Shown: positions 1 to 5,960, counted from the stretch's first letter. The stretch: DNA of 16,468 bases from AVCC01 sp039920865 (GCA_039920865.1 JBDSCZ010000146.1:1-16468), one strand, 5' to 3'. Numbers and translations are program-made. The notes: generated by a model not told the origin, from the letters alone.

Positions 1-131
1 TGATTAAGGTGCTTGTCGACGGTGGCTATACAGGACAACTGTTTGCTACCAGTACGCAGAATATACTTGGCGCATCCGTCGACATCGCCAATGATTGCTT
101 GATGACTGTGCCTATGAATTTGACTGGGTAA
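1..131 (+). pseudogene. IS5-family transposase C-terminal fragment, cut by window edge
   Basis: The frame beginning at base 3 reads IKVLVDGGYTGQLFAT and then a stretch containing ILGASVDIA. This matches the region around the second catalytic aspartate (the DGGY motif) of IS5-type DDE transposases. The resemblance stops near base 98. The expected downstream block, with the tryptophan-rich VVERTFAW-like motif and catalytic glutamate, is missing, and the frame ends at a TAA at 129-131. It is therefore a remnant without a complete active site, and its start lies outside the window. The family call rests on one short motif plus context, so the subgroup is not certain. Confidence 0.6.
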
Positions 132-183
132 CGGCGGTGACGCCCCCGCTTTGCGTCGCCAATGGCTGATTGAATGTTTGTGT

Positions 184-240
184 CCATGATTGAATTTGTG
201 GGTACAAACGATTTGTGCCCCCTCTCTCTCTCAATCATGG
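184..240. repeat. 10-bp perfect inverted repeat between two IS fragments
   Basis: CCATGATTGA at 184-193 is the exact reverse complement of TCAATCATGG at 231-240, with 37 bases between that include a short CT run. It lies between the IS5-type and IS110-type remnants. It could be a leftover element end or a chance palindrome. I see no coding potential that explains it. Confidence 0.5.
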
Positions 241-289
241 TCAAATCCGGATGCCTTGAACAGACGGTACTGGCACCTCGCTTACGCAT

Positions 290-694
290 ATTGGGGCGTG
301 GCTGATCTTGGTTCCGCGGCAGCATTCGACCGGTGGAAAGTGAACGTTACTTGGCATCAGCAAGCGTGGCGACACCTACCTGCGCACCCTGCTGATTCAC
401 GGCGCATGAGCTGTCGTGCGAATTGCACAAGCTAAAGCCGAGCTGACGGGTGGCTGGCTGGAAGACCTCCTCAGTCGACGCAATTTCAAAGTGGCAACCG
501 TCGCGCTGGCAAACAAGAATGCCAGGATTGCGTGGGTGCTACTGGCAAATGAGCGCAAGCTCCGGTCAGATTATGCTGCTGCAAAATCTGACTGGTTGAT
601 TAACAGGAAGAGCGAAAGAAAAGAAAGGCTCTCCAAATTGTTGCACGGGCAATCACGCAGTCATGGCAGGACAGGTCAGACCGGGGTCGGATGA
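290..694 (+). pseudogene. IS110/IS1111-family transposase, C-terminal part with two in-frame stops
   Basis: In one frame from about base 290 the translation reads GAWLILVPRQHSTGGK, stop, TLLGISKRGDTYLRTLLIHGA, stop, AVVRIAQAKAELTGGW and on to a stop at 692-694. This is the transposase_20 (C-terminal) domain of IS110-type transposases, which use an N-terminal DEDD catalytic domain with RuvC-like fold; that domain is absent here. The two internal TGA codons lie at 341-343 and 407-409. Both sit where family members commonly have arginine, so each could be a single CGA-to-TGA change. Upstream of base 290 the frame is lost. An intact gene of this family is usually 300-400 codons, so about a third remains. 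It is non-functional. Confidence 0.85.
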
Positions 695-936
695 CAGGGA
701 CAGAGGTTACAGCCTCACCGAAAGTCCAGATGCATGGCTGCAATCTTCACCTAACCTTGCTGTCATGAACTGAAAACCTTACAAACTGGGGGCGTCCATG
801 TATGTCTTTCGTTTTTTTTTTCATGGACATTCTTTCTCATCATGATGAAGCTGCGTAGCAGCAGTTAAGGTATTCCGTTACTGGAAACCAGCTTGGTGCG
901 CGCAGAAACGGATGAAGCATTCTATTAATTGGACGT
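695..936. other. Noncoding stretch downstream of the IS110-type remnant
   Basis: No convincing gene is visible. The first ~100 bases after the transposase stop are probably the noncoding right end of the IS110-type element. There is a 7-bp inverted repeat, GTCCATG at 794-800 and CATGGAC at 822-828, whose loop ends in a run of ten T at 812-821. No terminator geometry or coding frame explains it. Confidence 0.4.
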
Positions 937-972
937 AAAAAAGCCGTTAGTGAAATGCATCACTAACGGCTT
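937..972 (-). terminator. Rho-independent terminator after tRNA-Arg
   Basis: Read on the minus strand, a 13-bp perfect stem (arms at plus coordinates 960-972 and 941-953) carries the core GCCGTTAGTGA and is followed by a T run. It sits immediately downstream of the tRNA-Arg 3' end, so it most likely ends that transcript. Confidence 0.85.
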
Positions 973-979
973 TAAACAC

Positions 980-1056
980 TGGTGCGGCTGGCAGGAATCG
1001 AACCCACGACCCCTTGGTTCGTAGCCAAGTACTCTATCCAGCTGAGCTACAGCCGC
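980..1056 (-). tRNA. tRNA-Arg, anticodon ACG
   Basis: The minus strand folds as a complete 77-nt tRNA. The acceptor stem is GCGGCTG paired with CAGCCGC, the D arm begins with GCTC, the anticodon stem CTTGG/CCAAG encloses the loop CTACGAA, the T arm contains GGTTCGAATCC, and the 3' CCA is encoded. The anticodon at loop positions 34-36 is ACG, the tRNA that reads CGN arginine codons after A34-to-inosine editing by TadA. It is flanked on both sides by IS debris but is itself intact. Confidence 0.97.
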
Positions 1057-1066
1057 CAAAAACAGA

Positions 1067-1095
1067 ATTATAACATGATATTTTTGATTGAAGAT
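1067..1095 (-). promoter_or_regulatory. Likely tRNA-Arg promoter (extended -10)
   Basis: On the minus strand TATAAT lies at plus coordinates 1067-1072, preceded by TG in the extended -10 position. About seven bases downstream of it would be the transcription start, a few bases before the mature tRNA 5' end at 1056. The -35 region is poor, which fits an extended -10 promoter. Confidence 0.6.
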
Positions 1096-1219
1096 GTATG
1101 TTTAGGAAGCACTTAAAGCTATCGCATCAAAACCTGTTTACACACAAAGAGTTGCATATTTGCATTGTAAACTTTTAGGAAATGCGGTTTGCTCGAGTAA
1201 CTTTTGATGGAGTAAATTG

Positions 1220-1601
1220 ATGGCGCAATCAGGTTTGGCGGCGTTGATGGAGAGTGTTTCTGAGATGCCTGATTCGCGGTTGGTTGGAAGAGCGGCCATC
1301 ATTTGGTGGATATTCTGGTGCTGACGGTGTGCGCGGTATTGTGCGGAGCCGATGACTGGGAGTCCGTTGAAATGTGGGGCGAAGCAAAACTGGACTGGTT
1401 GCAACAGTACATCCCGTTGAAGAACAGGATTCCCTCTCGCGACATGATCGGGCGCGTGTTCGGGGCGCTCGATAGCACGACGTTTCAGGCATGCTTTACC
1501 CGCTGGGTATCGATTATCTGCGGTTCGCTCGTCGGACAGGTGATTGCCATTGACGGCAATACAATGCGCAGATCGCATGACCGCCGTTTGGGCAAAGGGG
1601 T
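1220..1601 (+). pseudogene. ISAs1-family transposase, N-terminal third, frameshifted and truncated
   Basis: The ATG at 1220 opens MAQSGLAALMESVSEMPDSR, the typical start of ISAs1-type (H-repeat-associated) DDE transposases. Around 1285-1297 the frame shifts. The other frame continues HHLVDILVLTVCAVLCGADD, WESVEMWGEAKLDWL, IPSRDMIGRVFGALD and AIDGNTMRRSHDRR up to GKG at about 1599. The DG in AIDGNT is the first catalytic aspartate region. Full-length members have roughly 370 codons, so about 127 survive and the rest of the catalytic core is missing. The similarity ends abruptly at 1600, where a palindromic repeat begins. It is non-functional. Confidence 0.88.
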
Positions 1602-1686
1602 ATTCTGGTTCAACGTGACCGCCGATTCTGGTCTATCGTGACCGATTTCCGAGCTTCGCCAGAATCGGCGGTCACGATACCAGAAT
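1602..1686. repeat. Palindromic multi-copy repeat at the ISAs1 junction, possible IS end
   Basis: The arm at 1602-1631 (ATTCTGGTTCAACGTGACCG onward) is nearly the reverse complement of 1659-1686, differing only by a few bases in the middle. A partial direct copy, ATTCTGGTCTATCGTGACCG, lies at 1625-1644. Several direct and inverted copies of a ~20-base unit next to a sharp break in a transposase gene are what IS21-type element ends can look like. That assignment is a guess. A structured intergenic repeat is the alternative. Confidence 0.6.
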
Positions 1687-2026
1687 AGCGTCGTACAGCA
1701 CTGTGATGATGTTACGAATATAGCAATCTAACGAGTACGCTTCCAGTTTTGACTGGACAGTGGGATCCACTTTACAATGCAATATTTTGAATCATGGAGG
1801 TTGCGCTCTAAAGCCGAATTAACTGGAGGCCCTACGAAGTATGGAAGTCCGCATTGAACGCCCAGTTAGCCCTATTTTTCTTGTTTTCATTGAGCGATTT
1901 AGAGCACGGGAACATATTTCCCTTTAAAGTCATTCAACACTATTTGTGGTTTCGGCTTCGGAGGCACTTTCTGCACAATTGGTGGTGGGGGCGCTAAGTT
2001 GCTAGTGCTACTCTTTTTGTTTTCAT
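1687..2026. other. 340-base intergenic region with no confident gene
   Basis: Between the palindromic repeat and the suhB stop there is no recognisable gene or clear terminator. It holds the nested inverted repeats at 1805-1905 and, on the minus strand, a short proline-rich reading frame; both are listed separately. In the plus frame near 1807 the words SKAELTGG recall the KAELTGG of the IS110-type remnant at 416 onward, which might mark another scrap of such an element. Confidence 0.4.
1805..1905. repeat. Nested inverted repeats
   Basis: Outer arms GCTCTAAA (1805-1812) and TTTAGAGC (1898-1905) are perfect, with imperfect matching for a few bases on either side. Inner arms TTAACTGG (1819-1826) and CCAGTTAG (1862-1869) match over seven bases. 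The arrangement could fold as a long interrupted stem. I cannot tell whether it is a small non-autonomous element or a structured RNA. Confidence 0.45.
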
Positions 2027-2030
2027 TTAC
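1899..2030 (-). pseudogene. Possible frameshifted short proline-rich ORF after suhB
   Basis: An ATG at 2024-2026 directly follows the suhB stop (TAAATG) and reads MKTKRVALAT before a stop. The adjacent minus-strand frame, open from 2030 to the TAA at 1899-1901, reads STSNLAPPPPIVQKVPPKPK and ends LNDFKGKYVPVL. Joined by one frameshift these would give a small protein of about 40 residues with a basic start and a proline/lysine-rich middle. I do not recognise the family, and it may not be a gene at all. Confidence 0.25.
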
Positions 2031-2824
2031 TTACTCGCGAATGGCTTCAGTGAAGCCAGTATTTGTGCGAATACCTTTGGGTTGCCGGCAATGATATTGC
2101 CATGGTAAAGGTAGTCGGATTCGCCGGAGAAATCTCCCATGATGCCGCCAGATTCAGTCACCAACAGCGATCCTGCCGCGATATCCCAAGGTTGCAAACC
2201 CTTGATGAAGTAACCATCCAGATATCCGCACGCTAGATAAGCAAGATCCAGCGCGGCCGAACCACCTTGGCGAACGCCATGCGACTTCTCGGACATCAGA
2301 GAAAACATTTTAAGGAATTCATCCATGTTCTTTACATTGGCCCGGGACAGGCTGGTGCCAAGCAAAGCGTCACTGAGCTTGTCGCGCTTGGTAACCCGGA
2401 TGCGCTTGTCGTTCAGGTGGGCGCCTGCACCTTTGCTTGCAGTAAACAAATCGTTGCGGCTGGGGTCGTAAATTACCGCTTGCGTGATAATGCCGCGCTG
2501 CTGTAGCGCGATCGATACGCAGTATTGCGGATAACCGTGGATGAAGTTGGTGGTGCCGTCGAGCGGATCGATAATCCAGATGTTTTCATTCTCGTCATGC
2601 AGGTTAGCGGAGGCACCGGATTCTTCGGCCAGAACGGCGTGACTGGGGTAGGCATTCAGCAGAATTTCGATGATTGCCTGTTCCGCCGCCTGATCGACGT
2701 CGGTTACAAAATCGTTATGTTGTTTTTCGGTAACCGCTACGCGGTCGAGATCGAATGAGGCGCGATTGATGATCGACGCGCCGCGACGGGCGGCCTTGAC
2801 CGCCGTATTGAGCATGGGATGCAT
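2027..2824 (-). CDS. suhB: Inositol-1-monophosphatase SuhB
   Basis: A 265-residue member of the inositol monophosphatase family (Mg2+-dependent, Li+-sensitive FIG/IMPase fold), which hydrolyses myo-inositol-1-phosphate. In E. coli SuhB also joins the rRNA antitermination complex. The metal-binding motifs are all present: EESG at 67-70, DPLDGTT at 86-92 and WDIAAG at 213-218, with GSAALDLAY at 188-196. I chose the start at 2824 because the protein then begins MHPMLNTAVKAAR, as E. coli SuhB does (MHPMLNIAVRAAR). The open frame extends 38 codons further upstream to 2938, but that part is not family-like. Length is normal. It diverges from trmJ across about 160 bases. Confidence 0.95.
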   Translation of the reverse strand: MHPMLNTAVKAARRGASIINRASFDLDRVAVTEKQHNDFVTDVDQAAEQAIIEILLNAYPSHAVLAEESGASANLHDENENIWIIDPLDGTTNFIHGYPQYCVSIALQQRGIITQAVIYDPSRNDLFTASKGAGAHLNDKRIRVTKRDKLSDALLGTSLSRANVKNMDEFLKMFSLMSEKSHGVRQGGSAALDLAYLACGYLDGYFIKGLQPWDIAAGSLLVTESGGIMGDFSGESDYLYHGNIIAGNPKVFAQILASLKPFASK

Positions 2825-2983
2825 ATTGGTTCCGTTAAAATGGCGGCACTGTTTGGCAAGCAACGGCGCCGCAAACTGAACCGCACAACATGAAATAAAG
2901 AGCGTTGCGGTATATTCATAGCCAGAAAGTCTGTGCAAGACTTCCGATTTCCCTATTTTTACCGCGCAATGACGCTATTTTAA

Positions 2984-3733
2984 ATGAACCTGCAGCAAAC
3001 CAACACGTCTCTTTTTCAGCGCCTGCGTTTTATTCTGGTCGAAACCAGCCGTTCCGGCAACATCGGAGCGGTGGCGCGCGCCATGAAAACCATGGGATTT
3101 TCGGACCTGGTGCTGGTTAATCCACGCTTTGCCAACATGACGCAGCAAGATGAAGCGATTGCGTTTGCCAGCGGTGCGCAGGATATTCTTGCCGGCGCAC
3201 GCGAGGTAGGCTCAATTGCAGAGGCGCTCGAAGAGTGTAATTTTGCCGCAGCCATCAGTGCCAGATTGCGTGAATTTTCACCGCCTATCGTATCGCCGCG
3301 CAATCTGGCTAGCCAACTTGTCGCGGATGCTAGCCTGAATGCAGCACTAATATTCGGCAACGAGCGCTTCGGCTTGCCCAATGGGATTGTCGAAAAATGC
3401 AATGTGCTGATCAATATCCCAGCCAATCCATCGTATTCGTCGCTTAATCTGGCGCAGGCAGCGCAAGTGCTGGCCTACGAATGTCGCATCGCCGCCACCG
3501 GCGATGGTGTGCCAATCAGCAGTATCGGTTTTCAAGGATCTGTTGCCGGCCTTGCTGAAATTGAAGGCATGTATGCGCATCTGGAGCAGGCGCTAACCGC
3601 AATCGGCTTTCTTAATCCTGAACAACCGAAGAAGCTGATGCCGCGTCTAAAGCGCCTATTTTCGCGCACCCAACTTGAGACGGAAGAAGTCAACATCCTG
3701 CGCGGAATTGCTAAAAAAATACTCGATAAGTAG
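2984..3733 (+). CDS. trmJ: tRNA (cytidine/uridine-2'-O-)-methyltransferase TrmJ
   Basis: A 249-residue SPOUT-class (TrmH family) methyltransferase that 2'-O-methylates the ribose at position 32 of the anticodon loop of certain tRNAs using S-adenosylmethionine. Family motifs are clear: FILVETSRSGNIGAVARAMK at 16-35 with the catalytic-region arginine in VARAMK, IFGNERFGL at 123-131, and ANPSYSSLNLAQA at 147-159, which forms part of the trefoil-knot cofactor site. Residues 190-249 form the usual helical C-terminal extension of this family. Length matches. The gene pairs divergently with suhB, as in other proteobacteria where the two are neighbours. The only obvious ATG fits the family start. No strong SD is visible. 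Confidence 0.95.
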   Translation: MNLQQTNTSLFQRLRFILVETSRSGNIGAVARAMKTMGFSDLVLVNPRFANMTQQDEAIAFASGAQDILAGAREVGSIAEALEECNFAAAISARLREFSPPIVSPRNLASQLVADASLNAALIFGNERFGLPNGIVEKCNVLINIPANPSYSSLNLAQAAQVLAYECRIAATGDGVPISSIGFQGSVAGLAEIEGMYAHLEQALTAIGFLNPEQPKKLMPRLKRLFSRTQLETEEVNILRGIAKKILDK

Positions 3734-3760
3734 TCGCAGCAGGGCTCTGTCCGTATATTT

Positions 3761-3781
3761 AATACTGCTTATAGTATTTTT
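3761..3781 (+). terminator. Weak hairpin terminator after trmJ
   Basis: AATACT (3761-3766) pairs with AGTATT (3773-3778) around a six-base loop, followed by five T. The stem is short and AT-rich, so termination here would be weak. Confidence 0.3.
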
Positions 3782-3987
3782 AGCACTGGCATATTAAATA
3801 TGCGGATAATGCATATTTATTTAATATACCCCCTGTTTTATAAGCGCATCCAAGTGGGATGGAAGGCCAACGAGCCATATTCCTGCTGGGTAAATGCACG
3901 GCGAAATTTCGGATGGGATGTTTTCAACCTTGCCGACTAGTACTCAGATGTTGCACAACGAGAAGCCATCTTGCTGCGTGTGCAGAA
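3782..3987. other. Intergenic region between trmJ and lexA with AT-rich palindromes
   Basis: GCATATTAAATATGC at 3789-3803 is a perfect palindrome around its central A, and a second related AT-rich element (GCATATTTATTTAATATACC) follows at about 3811-3830. Beyond them a plus-strand frame reads LFYKRIQVGWKANEPYSCWV and NARRNFGWDVFNLAD, stops with TAG near 3940, and continues YSDVAQREAILLRVQNQAQE into the 3' end of lexA. It looks protein-like, but I do not recognise it and it has no start. It may be a decayed gene or chance. Confidence 0.35.
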
Positions 3988-4653
3988 TCAGGCCCAGGAA
4001 CGCAATAATCCGACAGCCAAGCCTTCAAGCGCAAAGCTATCGTCGTCCGGTTTGACTGTGATAGGAACAAAGTCAGGGTTTTCCGGAAGCAACTCAATCA
4101 ATGCGCCGGTTTTCCGATAGCGCTTCACTGTTACATCGTCGCCCAGCCTGGCCACGACAATCTGGCCGTTTTTAACGCTGTCAGCTTTTTTGACCGCCAG
4201 CAAGTCGCCATCCAGAATCCCGGCATCCCGCATCGACATTCCCCGTACTTTCAAGAGAAAGTCTGGTTTGCTGGAAAATAGGCTGGGATCGACCTGATAG
4301 GTTGCTTCAATGTGTTCCAGTGCCAGGATCGGCGAACCTGCTGCCACGCGGCCAACCAGTGGCAGGCTTAACTGCATGAGCGCAGCGTGCGGTAAGGCCA
4401 TTTGCGCATCGCGTCCGTGATTGTCTTGCATCTGATTTTGCTTGTCTCGCAAACGAATACCGCGCGATATGCCCGGCGAAATGGTGATTACGCCTTTGCG
4501 CGCCAGTGCTTGAAGATGTTCTTCGGCAGCATTGACCGAGCGAAAGCCCAGTTCCGCCGCAATTTCCGCACGGGTCGGTGGAAAGCCTGTGTTTGCAATC
4601 GCATCCTTGATCAGATTTAAAATTTGTTCCTGGCGCGCTGTAAGTTTTATCAT
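3988..4653 (-). CDS. lexA: SOS repressor LexA
   Basis: A 221-residue LexA: winged-helix DNA-binding domain at about 1-70 and an S24 self-cleavage domain at about 95-221. It represses SOS genes until RecA filaments on single-stranded DNA trigger autocleavage. The scissile bond is Ala105-Gly106 in GRVAAGSP, the catalytic Ser is S140 in RGMSMRD, and the Lys is K177 in VTVKRY. The recognition helix region contains TRAEIAAELGFRSVNAAEEH. Residues 71-94 form a linker slightly longer than in E. coli LexA (202 residues). The start is the ATG at 4651-4653 with the standard MIKLTARQEQIL beginning; no good SD is visible. It is divergent from rpsF, and two SOS boxes lie just upstream, so it should be autoregulated. 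Confidence 0.97.
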   Translation of the reverse strand: MIKLTARQEQILNLIKDAIANTGFPPTRAEIAAELGFRSVNAAEEHLQALARKGVITISPGISRGIRLRDKQNQMQDNHGRDAQMALPHAALMQLSLPLVGRVAAGSPILALEHIEATYQVDPSLFSSKPDFLLKVRGMSMRDAGILDGDLLAVKKADSVKNGQIVVARLGDDVTVKRYRKTGALIELLPENPDFVPITVKPDDDSFALEGLAVGLLRSWA

Positions 4654-4667
4654 CGATATTTTTGATG

Positions 4668-4683
4668 CTGTTTATAAAGACAG
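4668..4683 (-). promoter_or_regulatory. SOS (LexA) box, proximal
   Basis: CTGTTTATAAAGACAG fits the CTGT-N8-ACAG LexA operator used by E. coli and other beta/gammaproteobacteria. It ends 15 bases upstream of the lexA ATG and contains the predicted -10 element. Confidence 0.88.
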
Positions 4684-4699
4684 TCTGTATTTTTGTACA
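4671..4699 (-). promoter_or_regulatory. Predicted lexA promoter embedded in the SOS boxes
   Basis: On the minus strand TGTACA (plus 4694-4699) and TATAAA (plus 4671-4676) are 17 bp apart. Each lies inside one of the two SOS boxes, so bound LexA would directly block RNA polymerase. The -35 is only a moderate match. Confidence 0.6.
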
Positions 4700-4700
4700 G
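4685..4700 (-). promoter_or_regulatory. SOS (LexA) box, distal
   Basis: CTGTATTTTTGTACAG again fits CTGT-N8-ACAG. It starts one base after the proximal box, so the two centres are 17 bp apart, somewhat under two helical turns. Tandem boxes at lexA are also found in E. coli. It covers the predicted -35 element. Confidence 0.9.
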
Positions 4701-4788
4701 TACACCATTGAAAGCAAGTCTATTTGCATATGTTTATATGTTGTAGCCGGTTATATATTGGTTTTTGGAACGCATGCGGTCAGAGCGC

Positions 4789-4817
4789 TTGAGTTTTCAT
4801 TGGTTTAGCAGTATAGT
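4789..4817 (+). promoter_or_regulatory. Promoter of the rpsF operon
   Basis: TTGAGT at 4789-4794 and TATAGT at 4812-4817 have the optimal 17-bp spacing. The transcript would begin around 4824, just ahead of the leader hairpin at 4834-4861. Confidence 0.65.
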
Positions 4818-4833
4818 TTTGGGCTTTTCTCTT

Positions 4834-4861
4834 CCCACACTCGTCTTGACGCCGAGGTGGG
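4834..4861 (+). promoter_or_regulatory. Candidate S6:S18-binding rpsF leader hairpin
   Basis: CCCAC (4834-4838) pairs with GTGGG (4857-4861) and CTC (4840-4842) with GAG (4854-4856), leaving CC just before GAG on the 3' side, so the strand reads CCGAG. Known rpsF leaders place a conserved CCG next to such a stem, mimicking the 16S rRNA site where the S6:S18 pair binds, and the complex represses translation. Position suits this role: in the 5' UTR of rpsF, with rpsR in the same operon. The hairpin is seen directly. The assignment to the known leader family is from memory of its features. Confidence 0.55.
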
Positions 4862-4892
4862 CGATTTTTCAATCAGTCCAGAAGGAGTTCAC

Positions 4893-5285
4893 ATGCGTCA
4901 TTATGAAATAGTATTTATCGTCCATCCGGATCAAAGCGAGCAAGTGCCCGCAATGATCGAGCGCTACAAAGCCAGCGTCACTGCGCGCGGCGGTCAAATC
5001 CATCGCGTGGAAGACTGGGGCCGTCGTCAGATGGCATACATGATCCAGAAGCTTGCCAAAGCGCATTATGTCTGCATGAACATCGAATGCGACAACGAGA
5101 CTTTGGTCGAAATTGAAACAGCGTTCAAATTCAACGATGCCATCCTGCGCCACCTCACCATCAAGATGAAGAAAGCTGAAACAGCACCATCGCCGATGAT
5201 GAAGAACGTGCAGAAGGAAGATGCTGCCAAGAGCCATCGCACTGAGGCACCAGTTGCCGCAGCGCCAGCCCCAGCAGCTGCGTAA
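4893..5285 (+). CDS. rpsF: 30S ribosomal protein S6
   Basis: A 130-residue bS6, which binds the central domain of 16S rRNA as a dimer with S18. The start at 4893 gives MRHYEIVFIVHPDQSEQV, the standard S6 beginning, and has a strong AAGGAG SD at 4882-4887. The frame is open from 4857, but that portion lies in the leader hairpin. The core (about 1-97) contains RVEDWGRRQMAY and AFKFNDAILRHLTI, typical of the family. Residues 98-130 form a charged then alanine/proline-rich tail ending AAAPAPAAA, an extension common in proteobacterial S6 and probably disordered. First gene of rpsF-priB-rpsR-rplI. Confidence 0.97.
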   Translation: MRHYEIVFIVHPDQSEQVPAMIERYKASVTARGGQIHRVEDWGRRQMAYMIQKLAKAHYVCMNIECDNETLVEIETAFKFNDAILRHLTIKMKKAETAPSPMMKNVQKEDAAKSHRTEAPVAAAPAPAAA

Positions 5286-5314
5286 TTGTATTTCGGGAGA
5301 GTGAACCGAACATA

Positions 5315-5620
5315 GTGAATCGACTGATATTTGTTGCCAGTATTGTTGAGCGTGATGTCCTGCGTTACACACCAGCAGGTATTCCGATGGTGTCTGCAAG
5401 ATTGCTACACAGTTCGCAACAGATGGAGGCAGAGATTAGCAGGTCGGCCGAGTTTGAAATCGCAGCGCTAGCCGCAGGTGAAATTTCAGGCCGGTTCAAT
5501 CAAGCTGATTTAGGCGGTATGTTCAAGTTCACCGGTTTCCTGGCACGCAAAAACCGCAATAGCAGAAGTCTCGTATTCCACATTATGGATTTCGAGGCAT
5601 ATTCGTTAGAAAATTGTTAA
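5315..5620 (+). CDS. priB: Primosomal replication protein N (PriB)
   Basis: A 101-residue single-OB-fold protein. PriB binds single-stranded DNA and bridges PriA and DnaT when restarting stalled replication forks. It begins NRLIFVASIVERDVLRYTPA and contains GIPMVSARLLH and FTGFLARKNRNSRSLVFHI, matching the family and its usual length. The start is GTG at 5315, about 17 bases after a GGGAG sequence and 29 bases after rpsF; no in-frame ATG fits better. It sits between the S6 and S18 genes as in E. coli, 17 bases ahead of rpsR, so it is translated from the ribosomal protein mRNA. Confidence 0.95.
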   Translation: MNRLIFVASIVERDVLRYTPAGIPMVSARLLHSSQQMEAEISRSAEFEIAALAAGEISGRFNQADLGGMFKFTGFLARKNRNSRSLVFHIMDFEAYSLENC

Positions 5621-5637
5621 AGATACAGGAGCCAAAA

Positions 5638-5922
5638 ATGGCATTCGGTAAAAAATTCGATAAAAGCAAGCTCAAATTAAAACGTCAGCAGCAAAATCCA
5701 TTGTTCAAGCGCAAGAAATTCTGTCGTTTTGCAGCCGGACATGTGGCGCAGGTAGATTACAAGGATATGGATACGCTGAAGGATTTTGTTCAGGAAAACG
5801 GCAAGATCATGCCAGCTCGTCTGACCGGCACCAAGGCCATTTACCAACGCCAGGTTGATACCGCAATCAAGCGCGCACGTTTTCTCGCGCTGTTGCCGTA
5901 TACCGACCTGCACACCGCGTAA
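5638..5922 (+). CDS. rpsR: 30S ribosomal protein S18
   Basis: A 94-residue bS18, the partner of S6 on the 30S platform. I chose the ATG at 5638 (MAFGKKFDKSKLKLK) because it has an AGGAG SD about eight bases upstream; the frame is open from 5614 but that overlaps the end of priB. The basic N-terminus, the KFCRF motif near 28-32 and the segment VDYKDMDTLKDFVQENGKI match S18, as does GTKAIYQRQVDTAIKRARFL. Slightly longer than E. coli S18 (75 residues) because of the N-terminal extension. It would be co-repressed through the rpsF leader if that hairpin works as proposed. Confidence 0.97.
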   Translation: MAFGKKFDKSKLKLKRQQQNPLFKRKKFCRFAAGHVAQVDYKDMDTLKDFVQENGKIMPARLTGTKAIYQRQVDTAIKRARFLALLPYTDLHTA

Positions 5923-5960
5923 TTGACGACTGACTCAGTTACGAAAATTCGGAGAAAAAT

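Noticed and set aside
1819..1869. An integron attC-like site formed by TTAACTGG and CCAGTTAG
   Set aside because: The outer bases do not fit the RYYYAAC/GTTRRRY boxes and pairing does not extend as in attC. No integrase or cassette array is nearby.
2825..2938. A 38-residue N-terminal extension on SuhB
   Set aside because: The frame is open, but the family and E. coli SuhB start exactly at MHPML (2824), and the extra residues do not look family-like.
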